Assembly (NCBI RefSeq): GCF_905163445.1
Contig: NC_053195.1
Span: forward strand, 4,020,501-4,084,500
Direction of reading: 5' to 3'
Origin: Pararge aegeria
Taxonomy: Eukaryota > Arthropoda > Insecta > Lepidoptera > Nymphalidae
DNA length: 64,000 nucleotides
Shown: piece by piece, positions 20,589-33,700 of the stretch
Numbering within the stretch: position 1 is the first letter of the stretch
Layout of the letters: each line of letters begins with the position of its first letter
Made by a program: the position numbers and the translations under genes
The notes under the pieces: model-generated
The model's database searches: none
What the model was told of the DNA's origin: nothing
What the model saw: only the letters and a program-made list of their open reading frames with translations

Positions 20589-21075
20589 CGTTTTACATGT
20601 CCGTTTTAACGTATATGTTACTAGCGTATGTAGTTGTATGAGCGAGTTCACACAGAGTACAGTATTCCGGATCCAGTAAAATATACCTACCCGACAATAA
20701 AAGCAGCAATCCGTTTTACAGGTCCGTTCAAACGTATATGTTATTAGCGTGTAGTTGTTTGAGCCAGTTCACACACTGATCCGTTATATTGGATCGAAAC
20801 AGCGCGAGGCTTGGCAGTGGCACGGGGGTGCGCGGGGTGTTCTGACACAGCCGCCATTTACAACGTCCATCCTCGTAGAAAGTAGACGATACACTGAAGA
20901 ACGAAAGTCCAGTACCGTCGGATCTGTTTAAATCGGTCCTGTAAATGCTGTGCGAATATCCTCCAGTAACGACGGATCAGTAAAAACGGTCCCATGCTGT
21001 GTGAATATTACCACCAGTAGCGACGGATCAGCTAAAATGGATTCTGTAAAATCTGATGTTATATGTGAACGAGCC
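20589..21075. repeat. Composite tandem repeats
   Basis: A 68-bp segment starting CCGTTTTACATGTCCGTT (20589) recurs at 20711. Then three units beginning CCAGTA(C/A/G)CG start at 20909, 20963 and 21014 (54- and 51-bp periods). The outer words GAGTTCACACAG and TGTGAACGAGCCC are roughly inverse, as in a MITE. Confidence 0.6.
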
Positions 21076-21329
21076 CTTACGCTCACACTTGTCTGTATGA
21101 GCAAACATACTGCGTGCAAGGATACTGCGGCCCGTTTTCCGTTATATTCCCTTCAGTCACCTCGTATGACTCCCGCGGGAAGAGAAGAGATGGTGGCAAG
21201 TGTATCACTAAACTGCACAAGTCTAAAAGATTAGGATTCAACTATTTGTTTCAAGTATTTCAAGTTATGCTATGCTTTGATATTTTTTTCCAGAAACAAG
21301 ATTTTAAGATACAATTTTATAAAAGTACT

Positions 21330-21622
21330 AGCTGTTGCCCGCGACTTCGTCTGCGTTTGATTTTGTTTTTAAAGTATTCAGTATCGCTAAGCCTTAAATG
21401 AGCATAGTTGTATATACATATAACATGTGACTGTCAATTAATTATAGACAAATAATTTGCAATAAAATAAAATTGTGACTTTACTTAAAGATCTAAGCTA
21501 TCCTATCTCTTAAGTTGGACCAGACTGCTCACGGTGTGCCAATTTAATTTAAAATCGGTTCAGTAGTTTAGGAGTCCATCGCGGACAAACATCGTGACAG
21601 GAGATTTATATATATTAAGATG
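21330..21622 (+). mobile_element. Interspersed repeat beginning ACTAGCTGTTGCCCGCGACT
   Basis: It shares its start (TTCGTCTGCGTTTGATTTTG) and GTATCGCTAAGCCTTAAATG with the copy at 58109. The 3' part AAAATCGGTTCAGTAGTTTA...GACAAACATCGTGACAG is usual for the family. I leave the class open. Confidence 0.65.
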
Positions 21623-22273
21623 AATTAAAATTAAAAAAAAAAGCCTTCTACGATTATACGAACAACTTTAATGTGACCAGAACGTGATTTAGTTTATTTT
21701 GAATAGATGGCGCTTGTTCTGTCTACTATAGTCAACGCGTCAGTTCGGAGCATTGTATCTTGACACCTAATATTATCATATAATCATCCTCGACCTATCA
21801 ATCTCTCTTTCATAGGAGAGAGGAAATGAGAACTTAGACACGCTGCTCTAATGCGGGTTGACGTGTTTCACACACATGTTCAGTAATGGAAACCGACGGT
21901 TTAAGTTTCTTAACGGGATTTACCCAGTGTCATTCCGAGTTTCTTAACAAAAAAACCCAATAGTTATGAATTTTTGACCCATCCCAGAATCGAACCTCGT
22001 GATTCGAAGTTGAGCATTCTAACCACGAGATCAAGGCGCTTGCTATATATATCTTTACGCTCCTACGTAATAAAAATCTATTCCTTTAGGCGGCGATCAA
22101 AGCGAAAGCTTTTAAAGAGCTTTATCCAGTAGCGATGTAAGGACGGGCGGGTTATTTTTATTTTAGTTCATTAGATCCCTATTCCGGGAATACTTCAGTA
22201 CCTACGCGTAGTATTTACAGATGTGCCAACAAATCGACAGCCCGTTCTAACTTATAATCTAAAGCGGTGTACC

Positions 22274-22416
22274 CAGTGGCGTGCACTTCATACATGCACA
22301 AAAGCACTGCATACCCAAATTATCTTATGTAACTCGTATTGGAGGGTAATTTTTCCATTTTATGCAATGTACCCGCTTTATGCATACCCTGGTCAAAAAC
22401 CCTATGCACGCCACTG
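22274..22416. mobile_element. hAT-type MITE with 8-bp target duplication
   Basis: This 143-bp element has the same CAGTGGCGTGCA ends as the copy near 476. It is flanked by GGTGTACC at 22266-22273 and 22417-22424. The internal sequence differs, so it is another member of the family. Confidence 0.88.
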
Positions 22417-22924
22417 GGTGTACCTACTTTTTTTTTAAAGTAAGGAAAGTGTAATGAAACAAACAAACTAGCCCCAATGTAAGCATTATGGGTACTAAAA
22501 TGACAGACAAATGTTTTTATGAATAATATACATAAATACATAGGTATAAAGTACCTTATCAGTAGGTACTGAAACTGAAAAGACCCCCAGAAACTGAAAA
22601 ATATTCATGTTCCAAAATGATACATACAATAACACATTTTTCAGTTCGGAAATAATACTATCCCCACAGAACCATCATTCAGCCATTATTGCATTGTGTC
22701 CAAAAACAGTGAAAACGCCCCGCGCACGTCTCACTCCACACACGCGGAATGGTGCTAGCTCTCAAACTTTTTCTCATTTCCCCATTTTATGGTAAACGTT
22801 TAGAACATTAGAGGTAAAATAATTGCTGTCAACTGCTAAATGAAATGAAGTGACTAACCATCAGTTGGTTGTTGATGTTTCAATATTAGTCGCGTGACTG
22901 TTTCCGTATGTTCTTAATTCTGTG

Positions 22925-23820
22925 GCCCGAGAGTAGGCACTCCATAATGTTCTCAAAATGCGTGTCCACCAATCCACACTTGGTCAACGAGGTGGACTAC
23001 GCCCTTCTCAGCACGGCCAGCATGGGCAGGAGACAACTTCTCCCCGGGGAAAGAATAAAATGTACCTTCTCCCACAGCTTTATCTACTTGATGATAAATG
23101 TTTTTCAGTGTCTGGGTGTTTATCTGTATATTATAAGTATTTATGTATATCTATACTTATAATAAAACTGTAACTGAAAGATTTCTGTACATTTAATATA
23201 TTTTGAAAATTTTGACCGGGCGATGCTTTATAATCGATACTGAGTCCAAACCAGATTTTTATTTAATTTTTGTCTGTCTGTCTGTCTGGGCATCACGTGA
23301 AAACTAATAAACGGATTCAAATAAAACTTGGTATAGTGGTAGTTGATATTCCGGGTCAACATAGAGGCTACTTTTTATCCCGATAAACAATAAGTTTCCT
23401 CCGGGAAATGGGATGAAAACTTTTACCAATTTTACTTAATATCTCTGTTAAATTTTCACCGATTTTAATCATTCTTTTTTTATTTGAAAGTGTATAATAT
23501 CAAGCATGTATGGTTTTATTTTAATAAGGATAAATATTGTTGGAGATAAAGAACTCTTCACAAATAACTGACAGTCGCAACGCGTATGGGAAAGCGATCG
23601 AATGCATGCGTACTATCCTACTAATATTATAAATGTGAAAGATTGTGAGGATGGATGTATGTATGTATGTATGTATGTATGTATCAACTAAAATACCACG
23701 CTGACGAAGTCACGGGGGTCCGCTAGTCATTTATAAAAATATTCATCAGTCATCTTAGTACCCATAACACAAGCTATATTTTAGGACTAGATGGCGATGT
23801 GTGTATTGTCGTAGTATACA
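22925..23820 (+). mobile_element. SINE pieces with nested element
   Basis: 22925-23040 is a 3' piece of the GGGTTGATGATG SINE. 23096-23145 and 23729-23820 are two halves of the TAGATGGCGATGTG SINE. Between them sits an element running from ATACTTATAATAAAACTGTA to GAAGTCACGGGGGTCCGCTA. Confidence 0.7.
23655..23684. repeat. ATGT microsatellite
   Basis: Seven or more ATGT units lie within the nested element. Confidence 0.9.
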
Positions 23821-24404
23821 GAAAAAAAAAACTTTCAGAGCACTGGCGTACAAGTGGAAATACTCGTAATATCCAAATAATATATGTGTATAATAATAAT
23901 AAATGGGAGAAAACTTTCCTATTCCCTGTTCCTCTGCTTTAGCAGGTGGACACGTTAATTATATCCCTTGTGGGGGATATAATCGGGGGATATATTAATG
24001 GACCGGTAATGGGTTGATGATGACGACGATGAATTGTGAAAGTAATAGGAAATCAGAACATTGTTGCAGTTAGAAGTTGTTGTCTGTAGACGCTATACTT
24101 ATACCAGGAATTCATAAGCGGTCGCCGGTCGCATGTCAAACAAAGCTCGCGGGTTCAAAGCGACGTATTTGTGTTACGGCCTCGGGGCTTATGGCAACTA
24201 CCGTCTAATGAGTTTGGCGAACTTCTCATTTCTCAACTTAAATGAGAAGATTAAGGTCAACTTGGCTGTTTTTTTGAGGGCGCTTTTGAAGTTAACAGAT
24301 GTATTAATTAAGTAGCTGTGACCGACCCAAGTTCATTTACCTACTTATTTATTCGGATTTTCCTTCAGAGAACCGTTGTTACTTACAGAACTTTTGACGG
24401 ACTC

Positions 24405-24830
24405 CCTGGTGCAACGGTGAGCGCTGTGAATGTAAGTTGGAGGTCCTGGGTTCGAATCCCGGCTGGGCAATGTGGGATTTTATAATTTCTGAATTTTCTC
24501 CGGTCTGGTCTGATGGGAGGCATTGGCCTTTGCTAGTTACCACCCTACCGACAAAGACGTGCCGCTAAGCGATTTAGCGTTTATTTTATTGACACTCTTT
24601 ATTTGCACACAACTACAAGTTACAGAATCGCAAGAAGAATAGAAATACAAGGACAGAAGTAATATACAAAGGCGGCTTTATCGTTCAGTAGCTCTGCCAG
24701 GCAACGGTTTCTACGCGACATGATAGCGTGCCGGTATGATGTCGCGTAAAAACCGATTAGGGATATGGGTTACAAGGTATAACTGCATGCATCATTACTT
24801 AGCATCAGGTGAAAAAACTGGACTTGCCTA
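24405..24830 (+). mobile_element. tRNA-derived SINE with internal insertion
   Basis: The head GACTCCCTGGTGCAACGGTG contains a box-A-like sequence, and GGGTTCGAATCCCGGC is box B. The body includes GTGCCGCTAAGCGATTTAGC. About 120 bp at 24580-24700 interrupts it before TTTCTACGCGAC. Confidence 0.8.
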
Positions 24831-26093
24831 GTTTAGTGGATTAAGGGCTAAATCCTTCTCGTTCTGATGAACGATAGATATGCACTACAGTGTTCTATAA
24901 TATTGTAAGACTGCAGTCCTGGACGACTTTAAAGTAGAAATTAATATTTGCGAAATGTGAATACAGGCGTGCACTGGGTATACCAGGGTATGCATACAAG
25001 CGGGAAAATTGCATAAAACGACAAATATTCTCCTCCTTTACGAGTTACGGTTCAGCCGACACCACAGGTTACGAGGAAGATGGAAACCCTTGGTTATCAT
25101 TGTGGGATCGAAGAGATCTGTTGTCGGTCCCCGGGTAGCTTTCCATTCTTCTCTCCAGATATTTGTAGGTTAAAGTTGGAAGTGGTTAGAATTCAGCAAC
25201 AGAAAAAGCACATTAAGAAAACGTTTTTCAGTTTAGAAACAAGGATCGATTTATATGAAATGACGTCTATCGAGGCTAGGACGTTCATTATATAGACGGC
25301 TAACGTGCGCTAACTTTGAACATATAGACAACGCCGCGCTGTGGCGACTCCATGGCGCGCAATCGAGTGGCGCTTTCGGGCGCTTCATGTTTTCTCTTTA
25401 ACACTTATAGTAGACTAAACGAAGCATCTCGGTTGTTCTACGACGTCCCTAGTATAGCATATTATACTAAAAATATTAGTTAGCTAAAAAGGTTACGAAT
25501 TTAAAAATATGTACCTATACCGGAAACGTTTAGTTAAATTTATATTTATCAGAGGAACATATGTGACATAACAAACGTGGTGTCGTGTATATTTATGTGT
25601 GGCGCAATGGAAAAAAAATTCTTCTTTCTTTGTTCATCAGAAAAATCTCATTTTGTACGTGTAAAAACGAACTATTCAGCTTTTAATAATATAAGTAAAA
25701 AGGGAATAGGTAGATAAGAGAACGGGCCACGCATCTACCCTTATAAAAACGTCTATATCAAGGTCTTAAAGTTCATTAGAGTGGCCGACGATGCCCCGAT
25801 AAAGGCAGCCTGGTCGTAAGCCGCTTTCGAACGTTTCGAGCTATTTGCAAGTCAATGCTCTTTATACAATGAGATACTGATAGAAAATGATATTGTTCTG
25901 AAAAAATATTTCTTTGAGAGAGAGAAATGAAAAAGTTTATGCTCGTTTCGACACTGTTGTGGATTTGCTCTTGATCAATAATAAGGGTTGTCTGGAGGAG
26001 ATCGCTTAAAGCGATAAGACCGCCTTTGCGCATTTTTATTCTTCTTATATTTATGTTTTCAATTTATATTATATATTGTGTGCAATAAAGAAT

Positions 26094-26129
<36 letters not shown>

Positions 26130-26130
26130 T
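26094..26130. repeat. TATC microsatellite
   Basis: Nine TATC units follow GCAATAAAGAATTTA. This is the usual end of a non-LTR retrotransposon tail in such genomes. Confidence 0.9.
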
Positions 26131-26144
26131 TAGGTTAGCTTATG

Positions 26145-26330
26145 AAAATTAAGCTTAATTTGCTATACTCCGCGAACAGCAGGAGAATCTGTATGGTGTA
26201 ATTTATAACTTCTTCTATCCCTGTACCCACACCAAACAGATCTTCGGCAATGTACCCTATACGCATGTTTCGTTCCGATATCATCTTCAGGAGATGATGA
26301 CTTTACAATGAATAATTGTTAAGTCGACAT
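26145..26330 (-). repeat. CTCCTGAGGATG repeat, inverse copy
   Basis: It runs from AAAATTAAGCTTAATTTGCT through AACAGCAGGAGAATCTGTAT to TCAGGAGATGATGACTTTAC. Confidence 0.75.
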
Positions 26331-26699
26331 CTCCTCAAGTCGCTCCGGTTAATGTTTTTTGCTTTCCAACGCTGCAAACTGCGCCAATAGGCCGTCAAAA
26401 AGTGCCATCTATGTGCCTATTTGAATAAAGAAATATTTAACTTTGACTTTGCCTTTAAAGGGATTTACTTGTAGCTGTTCCGGGGAACTGTTAGTATAGA
26501 TAATAGTTGATAATAGTAAAGCCCATCGACCTAAATTAAAGCACCGGCTCAAAGCTCGAAATTCCTCTCTGTAATACGCTAGAAGAGGCTGTTATTCGGT
26601 ATGCCGATGATAGGACACTACATCTATGTTACGTACTTGTAACCTACAATCATGTAACTCAGTAACTGTTAAATAAAAGTAAAATTTACTGCAAAATAA

Positions 26700-26705
26700 T
26701 TTATT
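26700..26705 (-). terminator. Possible opsin polyadenylation signal
   Basis: This is the first canonical AATAAA I noticed on the minus strand below the opsin stop, about 930 bp downstream. Earlier variant signals such as CATAAA near 27541 could be used instead. Confidence 0.25.
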
Positions 26706-27631
26706 CGTAAGTAATATTCGCCAGAGTCGTCGTTATCGGTTCCATTTTTTTCAATTATTTTTTTTGTAATATTTTCTTTTCGACACAAAAATATATGCAA
26801 TATCTTATCTTTCAACTTATATCACCTTAAAGGTAATAACCTAAGTCTAAAAGAGGTTAGTCCAAAAGAATAAAAAATATACACAATTGTCGGTCGAATA
26901 TAGATAATGTAAAAACATAAATCTAGATAATATAAAACAGAGTCCAATTTCAAGCATCTTTCGTCGGTATTATAGAGATTATTTAAAGGGACACAATCGA
27001 AAAACTTAGTCCAAAATATACTAATAAGGTTTTCTTTTCTACAGAGGCTAGTATTTTGATTGTATCGCTTGGTTATACAACTATAGTGCGGATACAAAAT
27101 ATTGGTACGCACCTGATTTAAGGCTCTACCACGGAGGCTAGTAATTCCGGACAAAACTCTAGTAATAATTTTAAGTTAACAATAGTGACAACAGCCTAAT
27201 GTCGGCATAAGTCAGTCAAATTTATCTGAAGTTACTATGAACATTCTCCGTCCATTACGGAAGAGTGAAATAGAGTATTCCTCACTGATTTTTGAGTAAC
27301 CTCCTGAACTGAGTTTGTGTCTGTCAACTAAAGGCAAAAAATAATGATTTATAACGATACAAAGGATTATTTTAAAGTCTGCTTCTTAAATTATAACTCA
27401 AGTCGACGTAAAAAATATTCAGAGGTTATATAATAATAAGTTAATGAAATTTTTTTAACAAATAGAATCTACATAGAATCTGTAATAAGCGATACTGTTT
27501 TATATGTTTCCTTATGTACTTCTAAGAAATATTGCAGTACTTTTATGGGTTGATGTCTGTCCGGAGTTTGCAACATCTATGGGAGAGTCTTCAATCTATT
27601 TTAAATTACAGTTAGCTGTGTAGTCGTCGTT

Positions 27632-27746
27632 TCACGCATCCGCTGCCGCGTTTTGTGTCTGGGCGGTTGCTCCGCTGGCGGTGGAAACACTATCAGGGTC
27701 TGGCTCCCGGACTCCCATCCATGGTACTCGCTTTTCTAATTCCGCC
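27632..27746 (-). CDS. Blue opsin coding exon 8 with stop
   Basis: It codes the end of R343 to A380 and TGA: helix 8 and the cytoplasmic tail (AELEKRVPWMGVREPDPD), followed by a Ser/Thr/Ala-rich end that is likely the arrestin-kinase target region. The acceptor is gttttaccag. Confidence 0.93.
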
Positions 27747-30700
27747 CTGGTAAAACATATAAAGTAACCTTAGTAATAAGCTAAACGTGATCCATATTCA
27801 CCAGATCATTTTGATATGAATTAGTTATGTTGAGAGAGTAGAAGGCTCAGAGTAAAATCTCAAACCGAGTGGAAGATAGAAAGGCAAGCGGCCAGTTAAA
27901 TATAGTTCATAGAACCTACTAATATTCGTGTTCTATGAAACTGGAATAGAGACCCACCTATGACCTAATACATCAAGTCACAGGATGTCGCTGGATGCGT
28001 GAGACCTTTTATGTGGAAATCCCTATCAAACATACGCTGATAACTGTCCATCTGGTGGACAGTTTTAGCAGCAGTGACATTGGATTGAAGAAGTTCAGAG
28101 AGTAGAAACTATAACGACGATGGACATTAAGGCTAAGAAACTGTGCGGTGGTATCATGGAGGCTGTGATGCTAGCGGGAATTGTAAAAAGGTCTAAGCTA
28201 GTGTTCTGAAGTAAAAACCTTTGTAAAGACAACTATGGATGTTATATAAATATCAATTCAACATCATCACATCAACCCATTACCGGTCCACTACAGAGCA
28301 CGGGTTTCCTCCCACAATAAGAAGGGGTTAAGGCCGTAGTCAACCATGCTGGCCCAGTGCGGATTTGTGGCCTCCACACACCTTTCAGGTTATTATGTGA
28401 ATATGATGAGAACTCTCAGACGATGTTTTCCTTCACCGTTGAAGCAAGTGATATTTGAATTACTTAAACTTAACTTAACCTAGAAAAGTAAGAGGTGCGT
28501 GCTGGGATTCGAAATCGGCCCCCCGAAATTGAAGTAGAGCTTGTACCCAGTGCGCTATCACCGTTTCAATTTTGTGACAGAAATTTAACACCCGTATTGT
28601 GAATAGAGCTGGTAATTCTCAAACGCCATTGAGAACCTTCGAGATGAAACAATTACAAATAAAAACTACGCATTCAAGTCGGTCCTTCATTCAGACAATC
28701 TTTCATTCAACTCATGAGTCAAAGGGATTGTCATATTATTCTTGGTTGTTAGTTATATAGACTGAATACAAAGCAGTTCAGTTTTAAGGAATTTAGGCAT
28801 TACACCTAAAGGGTTTATGTATTTAGTAGATAAGACTAAAGTAATTTAGCTGAAACTAGTAAAGGGTCGCTAAATTGGCAATCTTGGGAAGATTAAATGT
28901 AAACAAACCAACAGACGAAAGCCTGGGGCTAGGTGTCGCAGGATTTTACTATAAACATTGTTTATTATGCTTAATGTAAGCGGCTTATTGATGTTTATTT
29001 ATTACATGCTTTAACTTCGTCTGCGTTGAATTTTTTTTCTGGCATGAAATGAAACATATTTCAATGCACTTATTACTGAGAATGGACTCATTGAAACGTT
29101 ATAAGACCACCAAGGGCGCACGAGGTAGCCTTGTACTGCCGACTACTTAGAAGGGTTTCACTGAATACAAGCAATCCCTCAGCTGGTATACTCCCTGTCT
29201 GGATAAGGTGAGTATTTTAAATTATTAAAACACGACGTAGTTCTATCTCAGTACGTGTTAGTTCATGAGCTTTCTAAGAGATGTCGCTGATTTTTTTGTT
29301 TGTTAGTTACTTTGGTGTACAATGTTTTTTGAACATATAAGTATATTGATATATATTGATTTATTATGCCTATTTCACTCTCAGGCCCTTTGATTAGATC
29401 TATGGACAAACATCTTCCAACCATTTTTCTATCCAAAATCTAAGGTTTAGAACACAAAGTTGAAGGGTAAATGTGAATTGGCACGCTCAAACCTCTATTA
29501 ATATCCGGTAGGCAATATGGTCGTCAAGTGGTAGCCTATAGTATATTAAAAAAAAGAAGTATACAGTTACTGGTTTGAATACTCACCGGTATCTTGGGTG
29601 GTTGATAGCGTACACCCATGGGTCTATGCAGGATACGATTTTCGCACACACCGCAGGTACCATCGTCGCAACTGGTGTTAAAATGCTCCTGTAGGATAAA
29701 AAGAGAATATATTCTATCATTTATTGATTTTAATTTTTTTTTTCAAATTCTTAACAATGCTTACAAAAACAAAAAACACTATTAAAAATTAATAAGAAAA
29801 AAAAAACACCCTCCGCTTGCGGGGCTTTTGAATGCCCAAGCTACCGGCGGTCAGGGCTCCAGAGTGAGGAACCATTTCACAATACACGCCGTTTCAAGGA
29901 CTACTAATTTCTGTATCCTACCCTTGATCCAACAACCAATCGAAAGATGTTGGTCGAAGCTTTTCGCGAGAAGACTATTGACTGAAACGACGATCGGAAC
30001 AATAACTGTCGACTCAACATTCCACATGGCGGTAATCTCGTGAGCAAGGTCCAGGTATTTAGATACTTTTTCCTTTTCGACTTTCACCAGGTTATCGGTA
30101 TGTGGAATAGTAATGTTTACAATTATTGCATGGCGCACTGATCGATCGAATAATACTATATCAGGTCTATTAGCTGTAATATACCTGTCAGTGATAATCG
30201 TTCGATCCCAGTAGAGCAAAAAGAGAATCATTATTACGTGAAAAGCTTTTTATACTAGCGTAAATCAATTTGAAGAGAGCTACTGGAGTACCTTCACGTG
30301 ATCATTAAACGAGAGTTTCCGACAGAGCTAAAAGAGCTGAAGCTGAAGTGGTAATGAGCGGGGCACACAGCTATGAGAACCGATGGACGTTGGGCACCCA
30401 AGGTGCTGGAAAGGCAACCTCGCACCGCTAAACGCAGCGTTGATAGACCCCGACGAGGTGGACAGATGACTTCAAACGAGTCGCAGGAAGCAGCTGGATT
30501 AGAGTGGTATTTAGAATTCCCTATAAATACCTATGTACACCAGTGGACGTCCATTGGTTAAAATGAAGATGATGCATAAAACTACCACTCGCCAAACCGC
30601 ATTGTAACAGTATTGTGGGTCTCGCTCTCGAATGGTCTGTGTCATGTGGTTGGACATTAAAAAGCTGAGGGTGATGATGAAGATAAAAAAAAATATTGTT

Positions 30701-33700
30701 AGTAAGCTTTTCCTCTGGAATTTGTAATACCTAACTTACTTACTTCTTACACTTCAAAGGCAATGCCATCTCAAAGTTTTTTATGCATTTAATTTAGTTT
30801 ATTATTTTGCAATTACGCATGGTATATTTGATAAAATTTCTGATAAATGTGATAAATAATACACACTCTTATCGTATGAAAGGAACAAATTGACATCCAT
30901 CTCTTGCTTGTTTGGTTTGCGGGGATTCTGCTTAATTACGTAGCAGTATTTAGGAGATTTACACCCGAAATAAATAAGCAAACTAGTCCAAAGTCTTCAG
31001 ATGGCAGATTTAATTCTCTCTTTTATGTATACTTATGAAGATAAGGCTGCCTTTGTTACATAAATATAAATTACTTGTTTATTATTTATTTCTGTTTTGT
31101 TCTTGTGTACAATAAAATATTTTTGATTTATTTTTATTTACTTTATGTTAGTATCCAATTTTATTACACTGTGGTGTACGTTCAAAGTGAATTCATTAAT
31201 TATTTTTTTCTCGACCTCATTCTATTCAAGTTATTCAGTTCTACTTCGTCAGTCCTTGATAATTAAAATGTAACACCTTAAAGGCTTATCGATAAAATTA
31301 ACGGATTTACCGGCTTTATTTATTTCCATATTCTTTCAATAGTTTTTTTTTCGATCTTACGTGAACCGGTGTGATTTGCATTTTTCTCTCATTAAAAATG
31401 TTGGCACGTTGCTCTTTAAAGGAAGGATTATTACAAAATGTAGAACCTGTTGCGGTTTAATTAGATGCAAAATAATATTGTTGTAGTAGTTTTTCTTAGG
31501 TAAATTTTATTAGATCTTAAATTTATTGCTTAATATTGGGTTAGAGAAGTGGTGGTAAGAGACCAGTCTCTCTTTCGGGGGGAACGTCACGCAGCAAATT
31601 TATTTCGGAGTTATGTGCGTTTTAAGCAAGTCATCATCATTAATTCAACCAATTCAATAAATAAACAAATATACTACGACAATCCACATATCACCATCTA
31701 GCCCCAAAGTAAGAAAGCCAAACAAATATCGTTAACCCAGGTAAGCGTAGCTTATCATCAAATCGATGTCCACCACTGGACATAGGTCTTTTGTATAGAG
31801 TTCCACAATACACGGTCTTCTATAGTACACGGAATTCTAGAATCAGCGCTCTCTGTACTACTACTACCACCGTTAACTGCGAACATCGACCCGTCTACCC
31901 AGCATAGGCTAGCAGTTGACTGTTTTAAAGGCACCTACCGATTCATTGCATAAAAGAAAACACGTGTCAATTTAGCTCGGGCCTCAGCCGTGTCTAGTTA
32001 TCACCAGACACCACAATAATGGCGGTTACCCTGCATTCTGAGTCCAAGGTTGAGGGTTCGATTCCCACAAATGGAAAATGTTTATGTAATGAACATGAAT
32101 GTTTTTCAGTGTCTGGCTGTTTATCTGACGATATTTTACAATTAGTTTTTATGTTAATTATTCATAAAAATATTCATCAGTTCTATCTTAGTATCTTAGT
32201 ACCCATCACACAAGCTTCGCTTACTTTGGGGCTAGATGGCGATACCTGTATTATCATATATATTTATTTATTTATTGACGAATTGTAGCGATCCGATACG
32301 ATGCCGAAACCGATTAATAGAGGGTACGGGCTTAATATACCTAACTGCCCGCTACCATCTTAGATTGCATCATAACCCATAAGACTGCCAAGGGCTAATT
32401 TGTACTGTACTGTGTGTTGTAACTAGAAAAAAAAACTCACCTATCCCCAAACGCTCCTATCATCGCGACGAAGGCGTACGGTGTCCATGAGCAGACAAAC
32501 AGGAAGAAGATGGTGAAGGCCACTTTAGCGATCCTGATCTCCACACTCTTGCCGGCGTCTTCTTTGCCCGCAGCGAGGGATTTGACATTCATCTTCTTGG
32601 CTTGCTCTTTCAGCATACGCTCGTGGAGTCGCACCTTGGGAGTTTAACATTTTTTTTTAATTAAGTAAGACTAGCATCATGATCGTCCTCAGCCTAGACA
32701 GCTTAGCAATGGCTTCCTAACTTATGGGATCTCTGGAATTAGGAGATTGGATCCACCACGCTTCTCTAATGAGAGTTGGCGAGCGTTATCTACGTTTATA
32801 AATAGGTTATAATCAGCAGGGCTAGCACAGGTAGGAGACAAAAACTATATCCCTCGGTTATATTCCCAGACAGGGGATACTATTAACGTGTCCACTTGCT
32901 AAAGCACGGGAACATGGAACAGGAGAATTTTACCGCCGTTTATTATTACACATATATTGGAATATATGTGTAATAATAAACGGCCTTTTCCCGGGTTGAT
33001 AATTGTCTCCTGCCCATGCTAGCCGTGCAGGTCAGACGCCTAAATATCTGCAACCCGAATGGGGATGGATAAAACTGATTTGCTATCTCTTATCTCTTGC
33101 TATCGGGATTTAGTTGTTGCCATTGATACCCACAGAACCTTCCGAGTTCCAGAAGCCATCGTTCAATTATTTGCCCGACCCGGAAGTTAAATGCAACACC
33201 CCGTCTCGTGATCCCTAGCTGAACAACTAGACCTATTCAGATTTCAGTTAGAGTTTCGCTTCATGACAATCACAAAAGGCAATGACGCTCACGTTTAGAG
33301 GTTAAGGTTTAGGCACATTGAAAGCAAACTTTTTTTATAGTAATAATTGTCGGTTGAAGTCGAAGGCCCACCTAATGGATATGGAAAAGTGGATATAAAC
33401 AGGCGACTTACAAGAAATGGTCATAAATTAGTGACATCTGCATGTCGACTGCGAAAGGTGCAGAGTCATTTGTGGGATTGAGTATACGCTTTTATAATAT
33501 GATTCCTAAGGTAATTTTGGACCTACCAATTGCATAAGTTTAAAGAATGTGTTATAACACATTTATTACAGCGAGGTTACTATACAATTGATGAATTTCT
33601 TAATGACAAGGTGGCTTCGAAGCATCCGGCTCCGCTTTCATCTCTCACAAGATAGAAAAATGAATTTTGAAATGTAAAATGTAAATTGTTTATATTGGAA

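Larger units (their letters stand above)
16231..27630. other. Intergenic region, no recognised gene
   Basis: About 11 kb lies between the stop codons of the MCRIP-like gene and the opsin, which are convergent. It holds MITEs, SINEs, microsatellites and AT-rich sequence. The stretches 17500-19700 and 25100-26000 show nothing I can name. All open frames are short, and none has paired splice sites with a recognisable protein. Confidence 0.7.

Noticed and set aside
29851..30231. 126-codon minus-strand frame as a host gene
   Set aside because: It is a retrotransposon endonuclease remnant, with a poly(A) tail beyond it.
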